From Reyranella sp. (lineage in GTDB: Bacteria; Pseudomonadota; Alphaproteobacteria; Reyranellales; Reyranellaceae), in assembly GCA_030684475.1 (NCBI GenBank), contig JAUXWB010000529.1, positions 1 to 49,358 of the forward strand: a stretch of DNA of 49,358 nt. Reading direction: 5' to 3'. The notes below the pieces were generated by a model that worked only from the letters and a program-made list of their open reading frames with translations, made no database searches and had not been told where the DNA came from. Below are positions 26,247 to 34,855 of the stretch, in pieces (within the stretch, counting starts at the first letter, position 1; the number at the start of each line of letters is the position of its first letter). A program made the translations under genes and the position numbers.

Positions 26247-27374
26247 TCAGGTCTGGCCGATATCCATGACCTCGGCGTCCGAATCGTCGGACGGCGGCTG
26301 GGTATGCACGTCGACCAGGGCCACGAAGCGGTGGACGCCGTCGACCACCGTGCGCTTCACGCGGGCGCGGGTTTCGAGGCAGTGGAGGTGCGCCAGGGTC
26401 TCGCCGAAGGCGAAGACGATCTGGTTGTTGTCGAGGTGGCGCGGAAACAGCACCGGCACCATGTCCCAGCCTGTGGCGCCCTCGGCGCCGCGCCGGGCGA
26501 TGGCGTGGGTGATGTCGTTCAGCCGCGCGTCGTGGTGGGCCACGAGCTGGTCGAGCCGCGTATGCATGCCGATGAAGGGAAAGCCGTGACTGGGCAGCAC
26601 CAGCGCATCGGCCGGCAGGCGACGGAAGCGCGAGAAGCCGTCCAGGAACCAGGTGAGCGCATCGGCCAGCGGCTCGTTCGGCCAGACGCCGACATTGGTG
26701 CTGATCTTGGGCAATACCTGGTCGCCCGCGATCAGCACGTTGAGTTCGGGGCACCACAGCGAGGCATGCTCGGGCGCGTGGCCGCGGCCCACGATCACGT
26801 CCCAGCGGTGGCCGCCCAGGGTGATCGGGTGGGCATGGATCATGCGCTGGAAGGCGGTCGGCAGCGGCGCCACGCCCATGGCGTAGCCGCCCTTGTGGCG
26901 ATGGAACAGCGCGATGCTCTCGGCCGGCACACCGTTGCGCGTGAGATGGGCCGCGCGCAGATCCTCGTTCTCGATGAAGTCGTTGCGCGCGGCGACGGCG
27001 CTCATGTATTCGCCCAGCGTCATCAGGAGCGGCGCGTTCCAGCGCTCGCACAGCCAGCCGGCCAGGCCGACATGGTCGGGATGCAGGTGGGTGGCGATCA
27101 CGCGCGTCACCGGCTTGCCGCCGAGACGGGTCGTGAAGATCTTCTCCCACAAGTCGCGCGTCGCCTGCGTGTTGATGCCGGTGTCGACGATGGTCCAGCC
27201 GTCCTTCTCCTCGACCAGCCACAGGTTGATGTGGTTGAGTTGGAACGGCAGCGGCATGCGCAGCCAATAGATGCCGGGGGCGACGTTCTTGATGTCGCCG
27301 GGTTCCGGCACGTCGCCGCAGGGAAAGCGCAGCTGCGCGAGGAGGCGCTGGGACTCGGTGATCATGTCGGGCAT
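26247..27374 (-). CDS. MBL-fold metallo-hydrolase
   Basis: Zinc-dependent hydrolase of unknown substrate. 375 aa. The metallo-beta-lactamase signature is THLHPDHVGLAGW (His-x-His-x-Asp-His), with a later Gly-rich RGHAPEH segment carrying the next His and an Asp in IAGDQVLPK. The ~100 residues after residue 260 form the helical C-terminal domain seen in LACTB2-like proteins, some of which are RNases; here function is open. Position between purD and queA/tgt is suggestive of a nucleic-acid or nucleotide role but proves nothing. A second ATG nine bases in is an alternative start. Confidence 0.85.
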   Translation of the reverse strand: MPDMITESQRLLAQLRFPCGDVPEPGDIKNVAPGIYWLRMPLPFQLNHINLWLVEEKDGWTIVDTGINTQATRDLWEKIFTTRLGGKPVTRVIATHLHPDHVGLAGWLCERWNAPLLMTLGEYMSAVAARNDFIENEDLRAAHLTRNGVPAESIALFHRHKGGYAMGVAPLPTAFQRMIHAHPITLGGHRWDVIVGRGHAPEHASLWCPELNVLIAGDQVLPKISTNVGVWPNEPLADALTWFLDGFSRFRRLPADALVLPSHGFPFIGMHTRLDQLVAHHDARLNDITHAIARRGAEGATGWDMVPVLFPRHLDNNQIVFAFGETLAHLHCLETRARVKRTVVDGVHRFVALVDVHTQPPSDDSDAEVMDIGQT

Positions 27375-27406
27375 GGCCCTAACTTAGCGGTCGTGACCCT
27401 CGGGTG

Positions 27407-28699
27407 TCACGGCTTCCGGCCGACTGCCCGCCATGCGATATCGCGCCGGCAAAAGCCCTCCGGCCAGTCGATCAGGTCGACGGCGCGATAGGCGCGGGCT
27501 CGGGCCTCCTCGACGGTGGGCGCCATGGCGGTGACGTTCAGCACCCGTCCGCCGCTGGCCAGGAGGCGCGTGCCGTCCGCCTTGGTTCCGGCATGGAAGA
27601 TTTCCACGCCCTCGACCTTGGCGGCCTCGGCGAGGCCGCGGATCTCGCTGCCCTTTGAATAGGCGTCGGGATATCCCCGGGTCGCCAGGATGACGGTGAG
27701 GGCGGCCTGGTCGGACCAGCGCAGGTCGAGATGGGCGAGCCCGCCATCGGCGCAGGCGATCAGCGCCGGCACGAGGTCGGATTTCAGCCGCATCATCAGC
27801 ACCTGGCATTCGGGATCGCCGAAGCGGCAGTTGTACTCGACGAGGCGCGGACCATTCCCGTCGATCATCAGGCCGGCATAGAGCACGCCCTTGAAGGGCA
27901 CGCCTTCCGCCTTCATGGCGCGCACGGTGGGCAGGATGATCTCGCGCATCGCGCGTTCCGACATCGCCGCATCGAGGAGGGGCACGGGCGAATAGGCGCC
28001 CATGCCGCCGGTGTTGGGACCCTTGTCGCCGTCGAAGGCGCGCTTGTGGTCCTGGGCGCCCACGAGCGGCAGCACGTGTTCGCCGTCGCAGAGCGCGAAC
28101 AGGCTCACCTCTTCGCCTTCCATGAATTCTTCGATCACCACCGCCGAGCCCGCCGCGCCGAAGCGGTTGCCCGCCAGCATGTCGCGCACGGCCTCGATTG
28201 CCTGGTCGACCGTCTCGGCCATGATCACGCCCTTGCCGGCGGCAAGGCCGTCGGCCTTGACCACGATCGGCGCGCCCCCAGTCTTGAGATGGGCGGCCTT
28301 GACATAGGCGATCGCCTTGTCGAGGTCGGTGAAGCGCTCGTAGGCCGCCGTCGGGATGTTGTGGCGCCGGCAGAGCTCCTTGGTGAAGCTCTTGGAGCCT
28401 TCGAGCTGGGCCGCGGCCTTGGACGGTCCGAAAACCTTGATGCCCGCCGCCGTAAAACCGTCGGCCATGCCCGCGACCAGCGGGGCGTCGGGGCCGATCA
28501 CGACAAAATCGATCTTCAGGCGCCGGGCCAGCGCCACCTGGCCCGCGATATCCTCGGCACCGACATCGACGCATTCGGCAACCTGGGCGATGCCGGCGTT
28601 GCCTGGGGCGCAAAACAGCTTGGTGCACAGTGGCGAGGCCGAAATCGCCCAGCACAGCGCATGTTCGCGGCCGCCGCCGCCCACCACGAGGATTCGCAT
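27407..28699 (-). CDS. purD: Phosphoribosylamine--glycine ligase
   Basis: ATP-dependent joining of glycine to phosphoribosylamine, second step of purine synthesis. 430 aa, standard. N-terminal MRILVVGGGGREHAL, ATP-grasp motifs (PIVVKADGLAAGKGV; NTGGMGAYSP) and NCRFGDPECQ with metal-binding residues near ~290. The ATG at 28699 starts exactly at the fold; the frame is open upstream to 28801 without conservation. Divergent from xseA with a 58-bp gap that must hold both promoters. The MBL gene follows after 32 bp. Confidence 0.96.
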   Translation of the reverse strand: MRILVVGGGGREHALCWAISASPLCTKLFCAPGNAGIAQVAECVDVGAEDIAGQVALARRLKIDFVVIGPDAPLVAGMADGFTAAGIKVFGPSKAAAQLEGSKSFTKELCRRHNIPTAAYERFTDLDKAIAYVKAAHLKTGGAPIVVKADGLAAGKGVIMAETVDQAIEAVRDMLAGNRFGAAGSAVVIEEFMEGEEVSLFALCDGEHVLPLVGAQDHKRAFDGDKGPNTGGMGAYSPVPLLDAAMSERAMREIILPTVRAMKAEGVPFKGVLYAGLMIDGNGPRLVEYNCRFGDPECQVLMMRLKSDLVPALIACADGGLAHLDLRWSDQAALTVILATRGYPDAYSKGSEIRGLAEAAKVEGVEIFHAGTKADGTRLLASGGRVLNVTAMAPTVEEARARAYRAVDLIDWPEGFCRRDIAWRAVGRKP

Positions 28700-28757
28700 G
28701 GCGAGGCTTTGACCACAGTTTGCGCCGTGGGCACAAGCGGCTAGGCTGCCGCCGCCC

Positions 28758-30287
28758 ATGGAAAACTCCGATCTTCCCCCCGCCAGCGCCACCGTCAGCA
28801 ACGTCCCGGAATTCTCCGTCTCCGAGCTCTCGTTTGCGCTGAAGCGCGAGATCGAGACGGCGTTCCCGCGGGTCCGCGTGCGCGGCGAGATCAGCCAGCC
28901 CTCGTTTCCGCGCTCCGGCCACTGCTATTTCCGCCTGAAGGACGAGAACGCCGTGATCGACGGCGTCGCCTGGAAGGGCACGATCCCGCGCCTGGGTATC
29001 AAGATCGAGGAAGGGCTGGAGGTCATTGCCACCGGCAAGCTCACGACCTACGCCGGTTCCTCGCGCTACCAGATCATCGTCGATCGCCTCGAACTGGCAG
29101 GCGAGGGCGCGCTGCTGAAACTGCTGGAGGATCGGCGCAAGAAGCTGCAGGCCGAAGGCCTGTTCGATCTCGAGCGCAAGCGGGCGCTGCCGTTCCTGCC
29201 CGAGGTGATCGGCGTCGTGACCTCGCCCTCGGGCGCCGTGATCCGCGACATCCTGCATCGCCTGGCCGACCGCTTCCCGTGCCATGTGCTGGTGTGGCCT
29301 GTGGCCGTCCAGGGCGAGAAGGCCGCGGCAGAAGTGGCGGCGGCGATCGCGGGTTTCAACAGGCTGACACCAGGTGGCGTCGTGCCACGGCCCGACGTGC
29401 TGATCGTGGCGCGCGGCGGCGGCAGCCTGGAGGATCTCTGGGCCTTCAACGAGGAGATCGTGGTGCGTGCCGCGGCCGCCTCGGAGATCCCGCTGATCTC
29501 CGCGGTGGGCCACGAGACCGACACCACCCTGATCGACTTCGCGTCGGACCGGCGGGCGCCGACACCGAGTGCTGCGGCCGAGATGGCGGTGCCGGTGCGC
29601 GCCGACCTCGTGACCGAGACCTTGGATTACGCCAAGCGGTTGGCCGGCGGCATGACTCGCCTGCTGCGCGAATCGACCATGGAACTCGCGGGTCTCGCCC
29701 GCGGGCTGGGCGACCCGCGCCGCCTGATCGAGGAACGCCAGCAGCGGCTCGATGTCAGTGGCGAGCGGTTGTCGCTGGCCGCACGCCAACTGGTCGAACG
29801 CCACGGCCATGCACTGGCCGCCGCCCGACTCGTGCAGCCGCACGCTGTCATTCAGGCCAAGGAACAGTTGCTGATCGGCGAAACGCGCGCGCTCAGGAGC
29901 GCGATGGAGCGCTTCAAGGGCGACACTCTGCAGAAGATCGAGCGCACCTCCGATCGGCTCGAACAGTTCGGCGATCGACTGAAGCGTCACAGCGCCGACC
30001 TGCTCGCACAGGGAGAGCGCCAGATCGACCAGGCGGCCAAGCTGCTCGAAAGCTATTCCTTCCATTCCGTGCTCACGCGAGGCTTCGCCCTGGTGCGCGA
30101 CCAGGATGGTGCGCCGGTACTGGCCGCTGCCGGCGCGAGCACGGGCCAGACGATCAGCATCGAGTTCGCCGACGGTCGTGTCGGCGCCAGGGTGACGGAC
30201 GGACCGGGCGGCACGGCCAAGCCCGCGCCGTCGCCGGCACCACGCCGCCGCGACGGCGGCACCGGCAATCAGGGTTCGTTGTTGTAA
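28758..30287 (+). CDS. xseA: Exodeoxyribonuclease VII large subunit
   Basis: Large subunit of the single-strand-specific exonuclease VII used in mismatch and crosslink repair. 509 aa. N-terminal OB fold (~10-110; FPRVRVRGEISQPSFPRSGHCYFRLKD region), catalytic domain with ARGGGSLEDLWAFNEE and AVGHETDTTLIDFASDRRAPTPSAA, then a long coiled-coil region (~290-430). The C-terminal ~40 residues are Pro/Arg-rich and unconserved. The small subunit xseB is not in the window. A REP-like repeat begins three bases after the stop. Confidence 0.95.
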   Translation: MENSDLPPASATVSNVPEFSVSELSFALKREIETAFPRVRVRGEISQPSFPRSGHCYFRLKDENAVIDGVAWKGTIPRLGIKIEEGLEVIATGKLTTYAGSSRYQIIVDRLELAGEGALLKLLEDRRKKLQAEGLFDLERKRALPFLPEVIGVVTSPSGAVIRDILHRLADRFPCHVLVWPVAVQGEKAAAEVAAAIAGFNRLTPGGVVPRPDVLIVARGGGSLEDLWAFNEEIVVRAAAASEIPLISAVGHETDTTLIDFASDRRAPTPSAAAEMAVPVRADLVTETLDYAKRLAGGMTRLLRESTMELAGLARGLGDPRRLIEERQQRLDVSGERLSLAARQLVERHGHALAAARLVQPHAVIQAKEQLLIGETRALRSAMERFKGDTLQKIERTSDRLEQFGDRLKRHSADLLAQGERQIDQAAKLLESYSFHSVLTRGFALVRDQDGAPVLAAAGASTGQTISIEFADGRVGARVTDGPGGTAKPAPSPAPRRRDGGTGNQGSLL

Positions 30288-30290
30288 CCT

Positions 30291-30400
30291 TCCCCCTCCG
30301 CCCCTGCGGGGCACCTCCCCCGTAAAACGGGGGAGGAAATGATAAAGTTCCGACCTCATGTCCCCGCCCCCGTCTTACGGGGGAGGGCTAGGGAGGGGGA
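30291..30400. repeat. REP-like repeat pair, inverted (REPIN-like)
   Basis: The left unit (30291-30336) has two hairpins: GCCCC-TGC-GGGGC and CCTCCCCCGT-AAA-ACGGGGGAGG. The right unit (30361-30400) is a degenerate copy in reverse orientation, beginning with a GCCCCCGT-CTT-ACGGGGGAG hairpin and ending GGGAGGGGGA. A ~24-bp spacer separates them. Left unit is 44/46 identical to the copy at 30818-30863. Confidence 0.8.
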
Positions 30401-30461
30401 AAGCAACGGGAGATTGTATCTCCACCATATTCTCGTCTCAAAATAGTGGCTGACTAAGTGG

Positions 30462-30812
30462 GTGAACGACTACGTCCGCGATCTTCGCAACAACGCCACC
30501 GAAGCCGAACGATGCCTTTGGAGTCGTTTGCGGCGTCGACAACTCAACGGCGTCAAATTCCGTCGGCAGCATTCGATAGGACGGTACGTTTGTGATTTCG
30601 TCTGCCTCGAAGCGGCGATTGTCGTAGAGATTGATGGCAGCCAACACGCCATGGACGCACCGTACGATGCTAGTCGCGACGCATTCCTGCGATCGAACGG
30701 CTTTCGTGTCTTGCGTTTCTGGAATGGCGCTGTGCTGTCTCGGACTGACTCTGTCGTCGAAACCATCTTCGAGGCGCTGTATCGTCGGGAGATGGATGGG
30801 CGCTTCGATTGA
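30462..30812 (+). CDS. DUF559 endonuclease-like protein
   Basis: PD-(D/E)XK/Vsr-like restriction-endonuclease fold of unknown role. 116 aa, full length for the family. The opening RDLRNNATEAERCLWSRLR is the family signature; the presumed active site is YVCDFVC (Asp) and VVEIDGSQH (Glu-x-Asp), followed by DAFLRSNGFRVLRFWN. Weak ribosome site before a GTG start. Base composition is visibly less G+C rich than its neighbours. It is tightly enclosed by near-identical palindromic repeats, the downstream one five bases after the stop, so gene plus repeats look like one transposable unit. Not part of the flanking operons. Confidence 0.85.
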   Translation: MNDYVRDLRNNATEAERCLWSRLRRRQLNGVKFRRQHSIGRYVCDFVCLEAAIVVEIDGSQHAMDAPYDASRDAFLRSNGFRVLRFWNGAVLSRTDSVVETIFEALYRREMDGRFD

Positions 30813-30817
30813 GGCTC

Positions 30818-30863
30818 TCCCCCTCCGCCCCTGCGGGGCACCTCCCCCGTATGACGGGGGAGG
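30818..30863. repeat. REP-like repeat, downstream copy
   Basis: 46 bp, direct-oriented copy of 30291-30336 with two mismatches, both in the loop of the CCTCCCCCGT / ACGGGGGAGG hairpin. It lies between the DUF559 stop and the ribosome site of the RraA-like gene. Confidence 0.85.
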
Positions 30864-30894
30864 AGGGGTGACTGAAACGAGGGAGTGAAATGCA

Positions 30895-31632
30895 ATGACC
30901 ACCACGCCGCTGTCGGCCGAGATCATCAAGAACTTCCTGTATGCGAGCACGGCCACCGTCTCGATGCAGATGCTGAAGCGCGGCTTTCGCAACACGGCGA
31001 TCAACGGTGTCAGGCCGCTCAATCCCAACGCGACGCGGATGGTGGGGCCGGCCTTCACCCTGCGCTACATTCCGAGCCGCGAGGACCTCGACAAGCCGCC
31101 GACGCCCAACGATCCGCCGAGCGCCCAGCGCGCGGCAATCGAGGAGACGCCGGCCGGCTGCGTGCTGGTGATCGGCACCGAGGGCAACACGCGCTCCGGC
31201 ACCCTGGGCGATATCCTGGCGCTCAGGCTCAAGGTGCGCGGCGTGGCGGGCGTGCTGAGCGACGGCGCCATGCGCGACACGCCGGTGATCGGCAAGTTCG
31301 ACTTCCCGGTCTACTGCTCGGCTGCCGCGGCGCCGCCCAGCATGGCCAACCTGCATCCCGTCGAGGTGCAGACGCCGGTCGGCATCTGCGGCGTGCCGGT
31401 CTATCCCGGCGACGTGATCGTGGCCGACGAGGACGGCGCCATCGTCGTGCCGCGCCATCTCGCCGACGAGGTGGCGCGCGATTCCTTCGAGCAGGAACGG
31501 CTGGAGAAGTTCGTCGCCATCCGCATCGGCCAAGGCCGGGAAATACCGGGAGTCTATCCGCCCAACGATCAGACCAAGAAGGATTATGCGGAGTGGATCA
31601 AGGCGGGTGAGCCGGCGACCTGGCCCGCCTAG
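30895..31632 (+). CDS. RraA-like / HMG-aldolase family protein
   Basis: Fold of RraA and class II 4-hydroxy-4-methyl-2-oxoglutarate aldolases, in which a divalent metal and a pyruvate-like substrate are held by GD-x20-RD. Here GDILALRLKVRGVAG and SDGAMRDTP supply the Asp, Arg and Asp expected for catalysis, so an aldolase or decarboxylase role is more likely than RNase E inhibition. 245 aa. Start is the second of two closely spaced ATGs, after GAGGGAG. It begins 32 bp after a REP-like repeat. Its stop overlaps the stop of the convergent VOC gene by four bases. Confidence 0.85.
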   Translation: MTTTPLSAEIIKNFLYASTATVSMQMLKRGFRNTAINGVRPLNPNATRMVGPAFTLRYIPSREDLDKPPTPNDPPSAQRAAIEETPAGCVLVIGTEGNTRSGTLGDILALRLKVRGVAGVLSDGAMRDTPVIGKFDFPVYCSAAAAPPSMANLHPVEVQTPVGICGVPVYPGDVIVADEDGAIVVPRHLADEVARDSFEQERLEKFVAIRIGQGREIPGVYPPNDQTKKDYAEWIKAGEPATWPA

Positions 31633-32015
31633 CGGAGGTCTGCCAGATCGCCGTAGGGCTTGGTGATCAGCTCGAGCAGGTGGCCATCGGGGTCCTCGAA
31701 GTAGACACCGCGGCCGCCCCAGTAGCGGTTGATCTCGCCGGGGCCGCTCTTGTCGGGGCGTGCGTAGTAGGGAATGCCCCGGTCCTTGATCTTCGCAAAC
31801 CCGGCGTCGAATTCCGCGTCGTCGACGAGGAAGGCGTAGTGCTGCGTGCGCACGTCCTTGGAATCGACGAAGTCGAGCGTCACGCCGTTGCTCGTGCGCA
31901 CCGGCACGAAATGTCCCCACGGCGCTTCGACCTTCACCCCGAGGATGTCGGCCAGGAACTGCGCCGAGGCGTGTTTGTCCTTGGCCGGAACGATGATGTG
32001 GTTGAGGGCTGGCAT
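31629..32015 (-). CDS. VOC (glyoxalase/dioxygenase) family protein
   Basis: Single vicinal-oxygen-chelate domain. 128 aa with paired beta-alpha-beta-beta-beta modules. Possible metal ligands are His6 (LNHIIVPA), His in TQHYAFLV and Glu in HLLELI. AGGAG precedes the ATG. Such short proteins include glyoxalases, fosfomycin-type resistance enzymes and inactive chaperone-like forms; nothing here decides among them. Convergent with the RraA-like gene. Confidence 0.85.
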   Translation of the reverse strand: MPALNHIIVPAKDKHASAQFLADILGVKVEAPWGHFVPVRTSNGVTLDFVDSKDVRTQHYAFLVDDAEFDAGFAKIKDRGIPYYARPDKSGPGEINRYWGGRGVYFEDPDGHLLELITKPYGDLADLR

Positions 32016-32203
32016 CGGGGGCTCCTGCTGGCTTTCCCTGTGAATCTAGGTTTGCCGGCCCGGCGTGCAAGGCCGCCTGAGGAACGCCGCGGGCGCGCCG
32101 TCGCTCAATTGTAACCGGCGCGCGTTATAAAGTCAGACGCTGTGGTCGACCCAAGGAAGAAGCAAGACTCCGCTCCCCCTCCATAAACAAGGAAAGCACC
32201 CAC

Positions 32204-32884
32204 ATGAGTGGCTTTTTCGATGCGCTGAAAGTGCAGCGCTGGGACGATCATCGCTATTATCATCATAGCCTCGTCAACCAGTCGCTGCACTTCGTCAGCG
32301 CGACGAGCTTCCTTGTCGCCTACGTGCTGGCCTTCTCCGATCCGGCGATGGCGGCCCTGATCGGCTGGCTGGTCGCCATGACCACCCGGCAGATCGGCCA
32401 TCTGTTCTTCGAGCCCCGGGGCTACGATCAGGTCAACCAGGCCACCGACGACTACAAGGAAGAGATCAAGGTCGGCTACAACATCAAGCGCAAGATCGTG
32501 CTGCTCGCGATCTGGGCCGCCTCGCCGCTCCTGCTGGTTGTCGATCCGACGCTGCTCGGCGTCTTCGTACCGCATGCCGATACGGCCGAGTTCGTCCGCC
32601 ATGTCGGCGAACTCTGGCTGGTCGTCGGCCTGGCCGGCATCGCCTTCCGCGCGCTCCAGCTCTTCATCCTGCAGGATGTCCAGACCGGTCTGGTGTGGGT
32701 TACCAAGATTGCCACCGACCCGTTCCACGACATCAAGCTCTATCACCGCGCACCGCTCCAGGTGCTGGCGGGCAAGCGGCGGGGCGACGAGATCTCCGAC
32801 TCGATCTCGGAGACGATCTCCGAGGTCATCGACGAAGAATCTGTCGAGCCAATCCCCGTCGAAGTCTCAAAGTCGGGCGTCTAG
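32204..32884 (+). CDS. Membrane protein, possibly Mpo1/DUF962-like
   Basis: 226 aa with about four hydrophobic segments (~27-45, 48-62, 98-115, 134-156) and an acidic, charged tail after ~190. Two His-rich motifs, YYHHSLVNQSLHF (19-30) and RQIGHLFFEP (62-71), resemble the H-x-x-P-x-N-x3-H and QxxGH-x3-E motifs of Mpo1/DUF962, an iron-dependent dioxygenase in alpha-oxidation of 2-hydroxy fatty acids. I am not certain of this link; a fatty-acid-hydroxylase-like protein is the alternative. Stands alone; a long inverted repeat follows its stop. Confidence 0.55.
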   Translation: MSGFFDALKVQRWDDHRYYHHSLVNQSLHFVSATSFLVAYVLAFSDPAMAALIGWLVAMTTRQIGHLFFEPRGYDQVNQATDDYKEEIKVGYNIKRKIVLLAIWAASPLLLVVDPTLLGVFVPHADTAEFVRHVGELWLVVGLAGIAFRALQLFILQDVQTGLVWVTKIATDPFHDIKLYHRAPLQVLAGKRRGDEISDSISETISEVIDEESVEPIPVEVSKSGV

Positions 32885-32920
32885 CGGACAAGCGGAGAAA
32901 CCTGAATTCCGAAAGTTCTC

Positions 32921-33042
32921 GTCGTCCTGAGCGGAGCGCCGAAGGCGCGTAGTCGAAGGACCTCTTTTCCTTTCGAGACATCACCGCCGGAAAAGAGGTC
33001 CTTCGACTACGCCGCCCTGCGGGCGGCTTCGCTCAGGACGAC
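32921..33042. repeat. Long inverted repeat with nested hairpins
   Basis: Left arm 32921-32968 and right arm 32991-33042 pair through GTCGTCCTGAGC and GTAGTCGAAGGACCTCTTTT. Each arm has its own inner hairpin, and these differ: GCGCC-GAA-GGCGC on the left, GCCGCCC-TGC-GGGCGGC on the right. It lies between convergent genes and may also end both transcripts. Different in sequence from the repeats near DUF559. Confidence 0.85.
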
Positions 33043-33079
33043 GGACCGGCAGGTTTGTCGGACCTCAACTCGTCCTGCT

Positions 33080-34828
33080 CTAGGAGTGGACATCCAGAGG
33101 CCGGTCGCTGACGACATCGTCGGACGACCGACTCCCGGGCTTCCGGCTGCCGGCCTTCCAAGAGGCGGTGTAGTGGGCCAGCATCTCGCGCAGGATCCGC
33201 CGCTTGATCGCACGGTCGGTGCCCAGCGCACCGACCTCCCACCAGCCGCCGTGCTGCATCGCTTCGGCCGCCGCAATGAAGCGCTCGGCCACGGCCTCGA
33301 AGTCGGCCTCGGTGTAGTTGAGGCTGAAGATCAGCCGGCCGGTGCCGATCCAGCTCAAGGCCAGGCCTTCGGCCCTGAGGTAGTATTGGAACATCCAGTT
33401 GTAGCGCGACGAGCGCGTGTAGCAGACCGTCCAGATCGACGACATATGGGTCACCTGAACGGGCAATCCGCGTTCGGCGAGCTGGCGGTTGAGCGAGGCG
33501 GTGCGCCGGTCCCAGGTGGCGTCGAGGTCGCGGTAGAGCGCCTGCATTTCCGGCGTATCGAGATGACGGAGGAATTCGTTCATCGCCGCCATCACATAGG
33601 GATGGGAGTTGAACGTGCCGCGCGCGAAGCAGACGTCGGCCGGGCGATCGTCGCGGAATCGCTTCATGTAACGGTGGTGTCCGCAGACGACGCCGATGGG
33701 AAGTCCGCCACCCACGGTCTTGCCGTAGGTCACGAGGTCGGCGTCGACGCCGAAATATTCCTGGGCGCCGCCCAGGGCCAGGCGGAAGCCGACGAAGATC
33801 TCGTCGAAGATCAGCACGATGCCGCGCTCGCTGCAGACCGCGCGCAGCTCCTTCAGCCACTGGGCATAGGCGGCACGGCCGACACTGACGTCCGGCCGGC
33901 TGTGGACCAGGGTCGAATCGGCGGGCGCGCCATGGTTGGGGTGGAGGGCCTGCGACGGGTTGACGAGGACACAGGCGATGTCGGTGCGGCTGCGCAACAC
34001 CTCGAGGGTGGCTTCCGACATGTCCGCGAGGGTGTAGGTGTCGTGCGCCGGAACAGGATTGCCCACGCCGGGCTGCACATCGCCCCACCAGCCGTGATAG
34101 GCGCCGCACAGGCGCACGAGCTGCGAACGCCGCGTGTGGTAGCGGGCGAGCCGCACGGCCTGCATCACCGCTTCGGTGCCCGACATGTGGAACGAGACCT
34201 CGTCCTTGCCGGAGATGCGCGCCAGGCGCGCGACATTGTCGGGGACCAGCGACGGATAGGAGCCCAGCACCGGTCCAAGCACGCCGACGCGCGCGGCACC
34301 GCGCGCGAGGCATCCCTTGTAGAAGTCGTAGCCGAGAAGATTGACACCGTAGGAGCCGGCGAGGTCGTAGCTGGCGTTGCCGTCGAGGTCGGTGACCTTG
34401 ACGCCCTCCGACGAGGCGAGAAACGAACCCATCGGAAAGCTGGCCTTGGCCAGTCGGCTGAACTGGAACGGCACGCGGTAGCTCTCGGTGAACTGCAGGT
34501 CGGAGATGTGCCGGGCCGCTTCGGCGGTCTGCTGCAACGTGCGCTGGTATCTCGTCTGGAACAGGCGCGAGAGTCGCTCGAATTCGGCGCGCCGCCGGTC
34601 GGCGACCTCGGTCGAGGCATCGTCGGCGCGAAAGAACTGCGCGTCGCCGAAGGCATAGTTCGGCACCAGTGCGGCGATGCGGCGTGACAGGCGCGAATGC
34701 CCGCCCAGTGACCGATGCTTGGCGCGCGACAGGGCGAGCCGGGCCTTGAGCTTGATGATCAACACGCCGAGCAGCAGGACGGCGAGGACAAGGCCGACCA
34801 CCGAGGAAGCGCTCCACTCGATTCCCAT
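33080..34828 (-). CDS. Membrane-anchored class III aminotransferase (GSA-aminomutase-like)
   Basis: PLP enzyme of fold type I. 582 aa, about 150 longer than glutamate-1-semialdehyde aminomutase. Residues 8-26 form one membrane helix, ~27-125 a charged, partly coiled linker, then the aminotransferase domain: SGTEAVMQAVRLAR, FDEIFVGFR (Asp342/Glu343) and the PLP lysine Lys370 in TYGKTVGGGLP. The ~30 C-terminal residues are extra. Start codons of this gene and divergent psd are only 27 bp apart. Membrane anchoring and lipid-gene context argue against haem synthesis; a lipid head-group or polyketide-type substrate is more likely. Function unknown. Confidence 0.85.
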   Translation of the reverse strand: MGIEWSASSVVGLVLAVLLLGVLIIKLKARLALSRAKHRSLGGHSRLSRRIAALVPNYAFGDAQFFRADDASTEVADRRRAEFERLSRLFQTRYQRTLQQTAEAARHISDLQFTESYRVPFQFSRLAKASFPMGSFLASSEGVKVTDLDGNASYDLAGSYGVNLLGYDFYKGCLARGAARVGVLGPVLGSYPSLVPDNVARLARISGKDEVSFHMSGTEAVMQAVRLARYHTRRSQLVRLCGAYHGWWGDVQPGVGNPVPAHDTYTLADMSEATLEVLRSRTDIACVLVNPSQALHPNHGAPADSTLVHSRPDVSVGRAAYAQWLKELRAVCSERGIVLIFDEIFVGFRLALGGAQEYFGVDADLVTYGKTVGGGLPIGVVCGHHRYMKRFRDDRPADVCFARGTFNSHPYVMAAMNEFLRHLDTPEMQALYRDLDATWDRRTASLNRQLAERGLPVQVTHMSSIWTVCYTRSSRYNWMFQYYLRAEGLALSWIGTGRLIFSLNYTEADFEAVAERFIAAAEAMQHGGWWEVGALGTDRAIKRRILREMLAHYTASWKAGSRKPGSRSSDDVVSDRPLDVHS

Positions 34829-34855
34829 CGATTTTACCTAGCTCCCTTGAAGGCA

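Noticed and set aside
27384..30359. A very long minus-strand open frame
   Set aside because: It is antisense to xseA and out of frame in purD; both genes are clear and the frame has no family likeness.
30291..30863. CRISPR array from the spaced repeats
   Set aside because: Only three palindromic units, separated by a gene, with no regular spacers or cas genes.
33080..34828. Calling this gene hemL
   Set aside because: An N-terminal membrane helix, a long linker and a lipid-gene neighbour do not fit glutamate-1-semialdehyde aminomutase.
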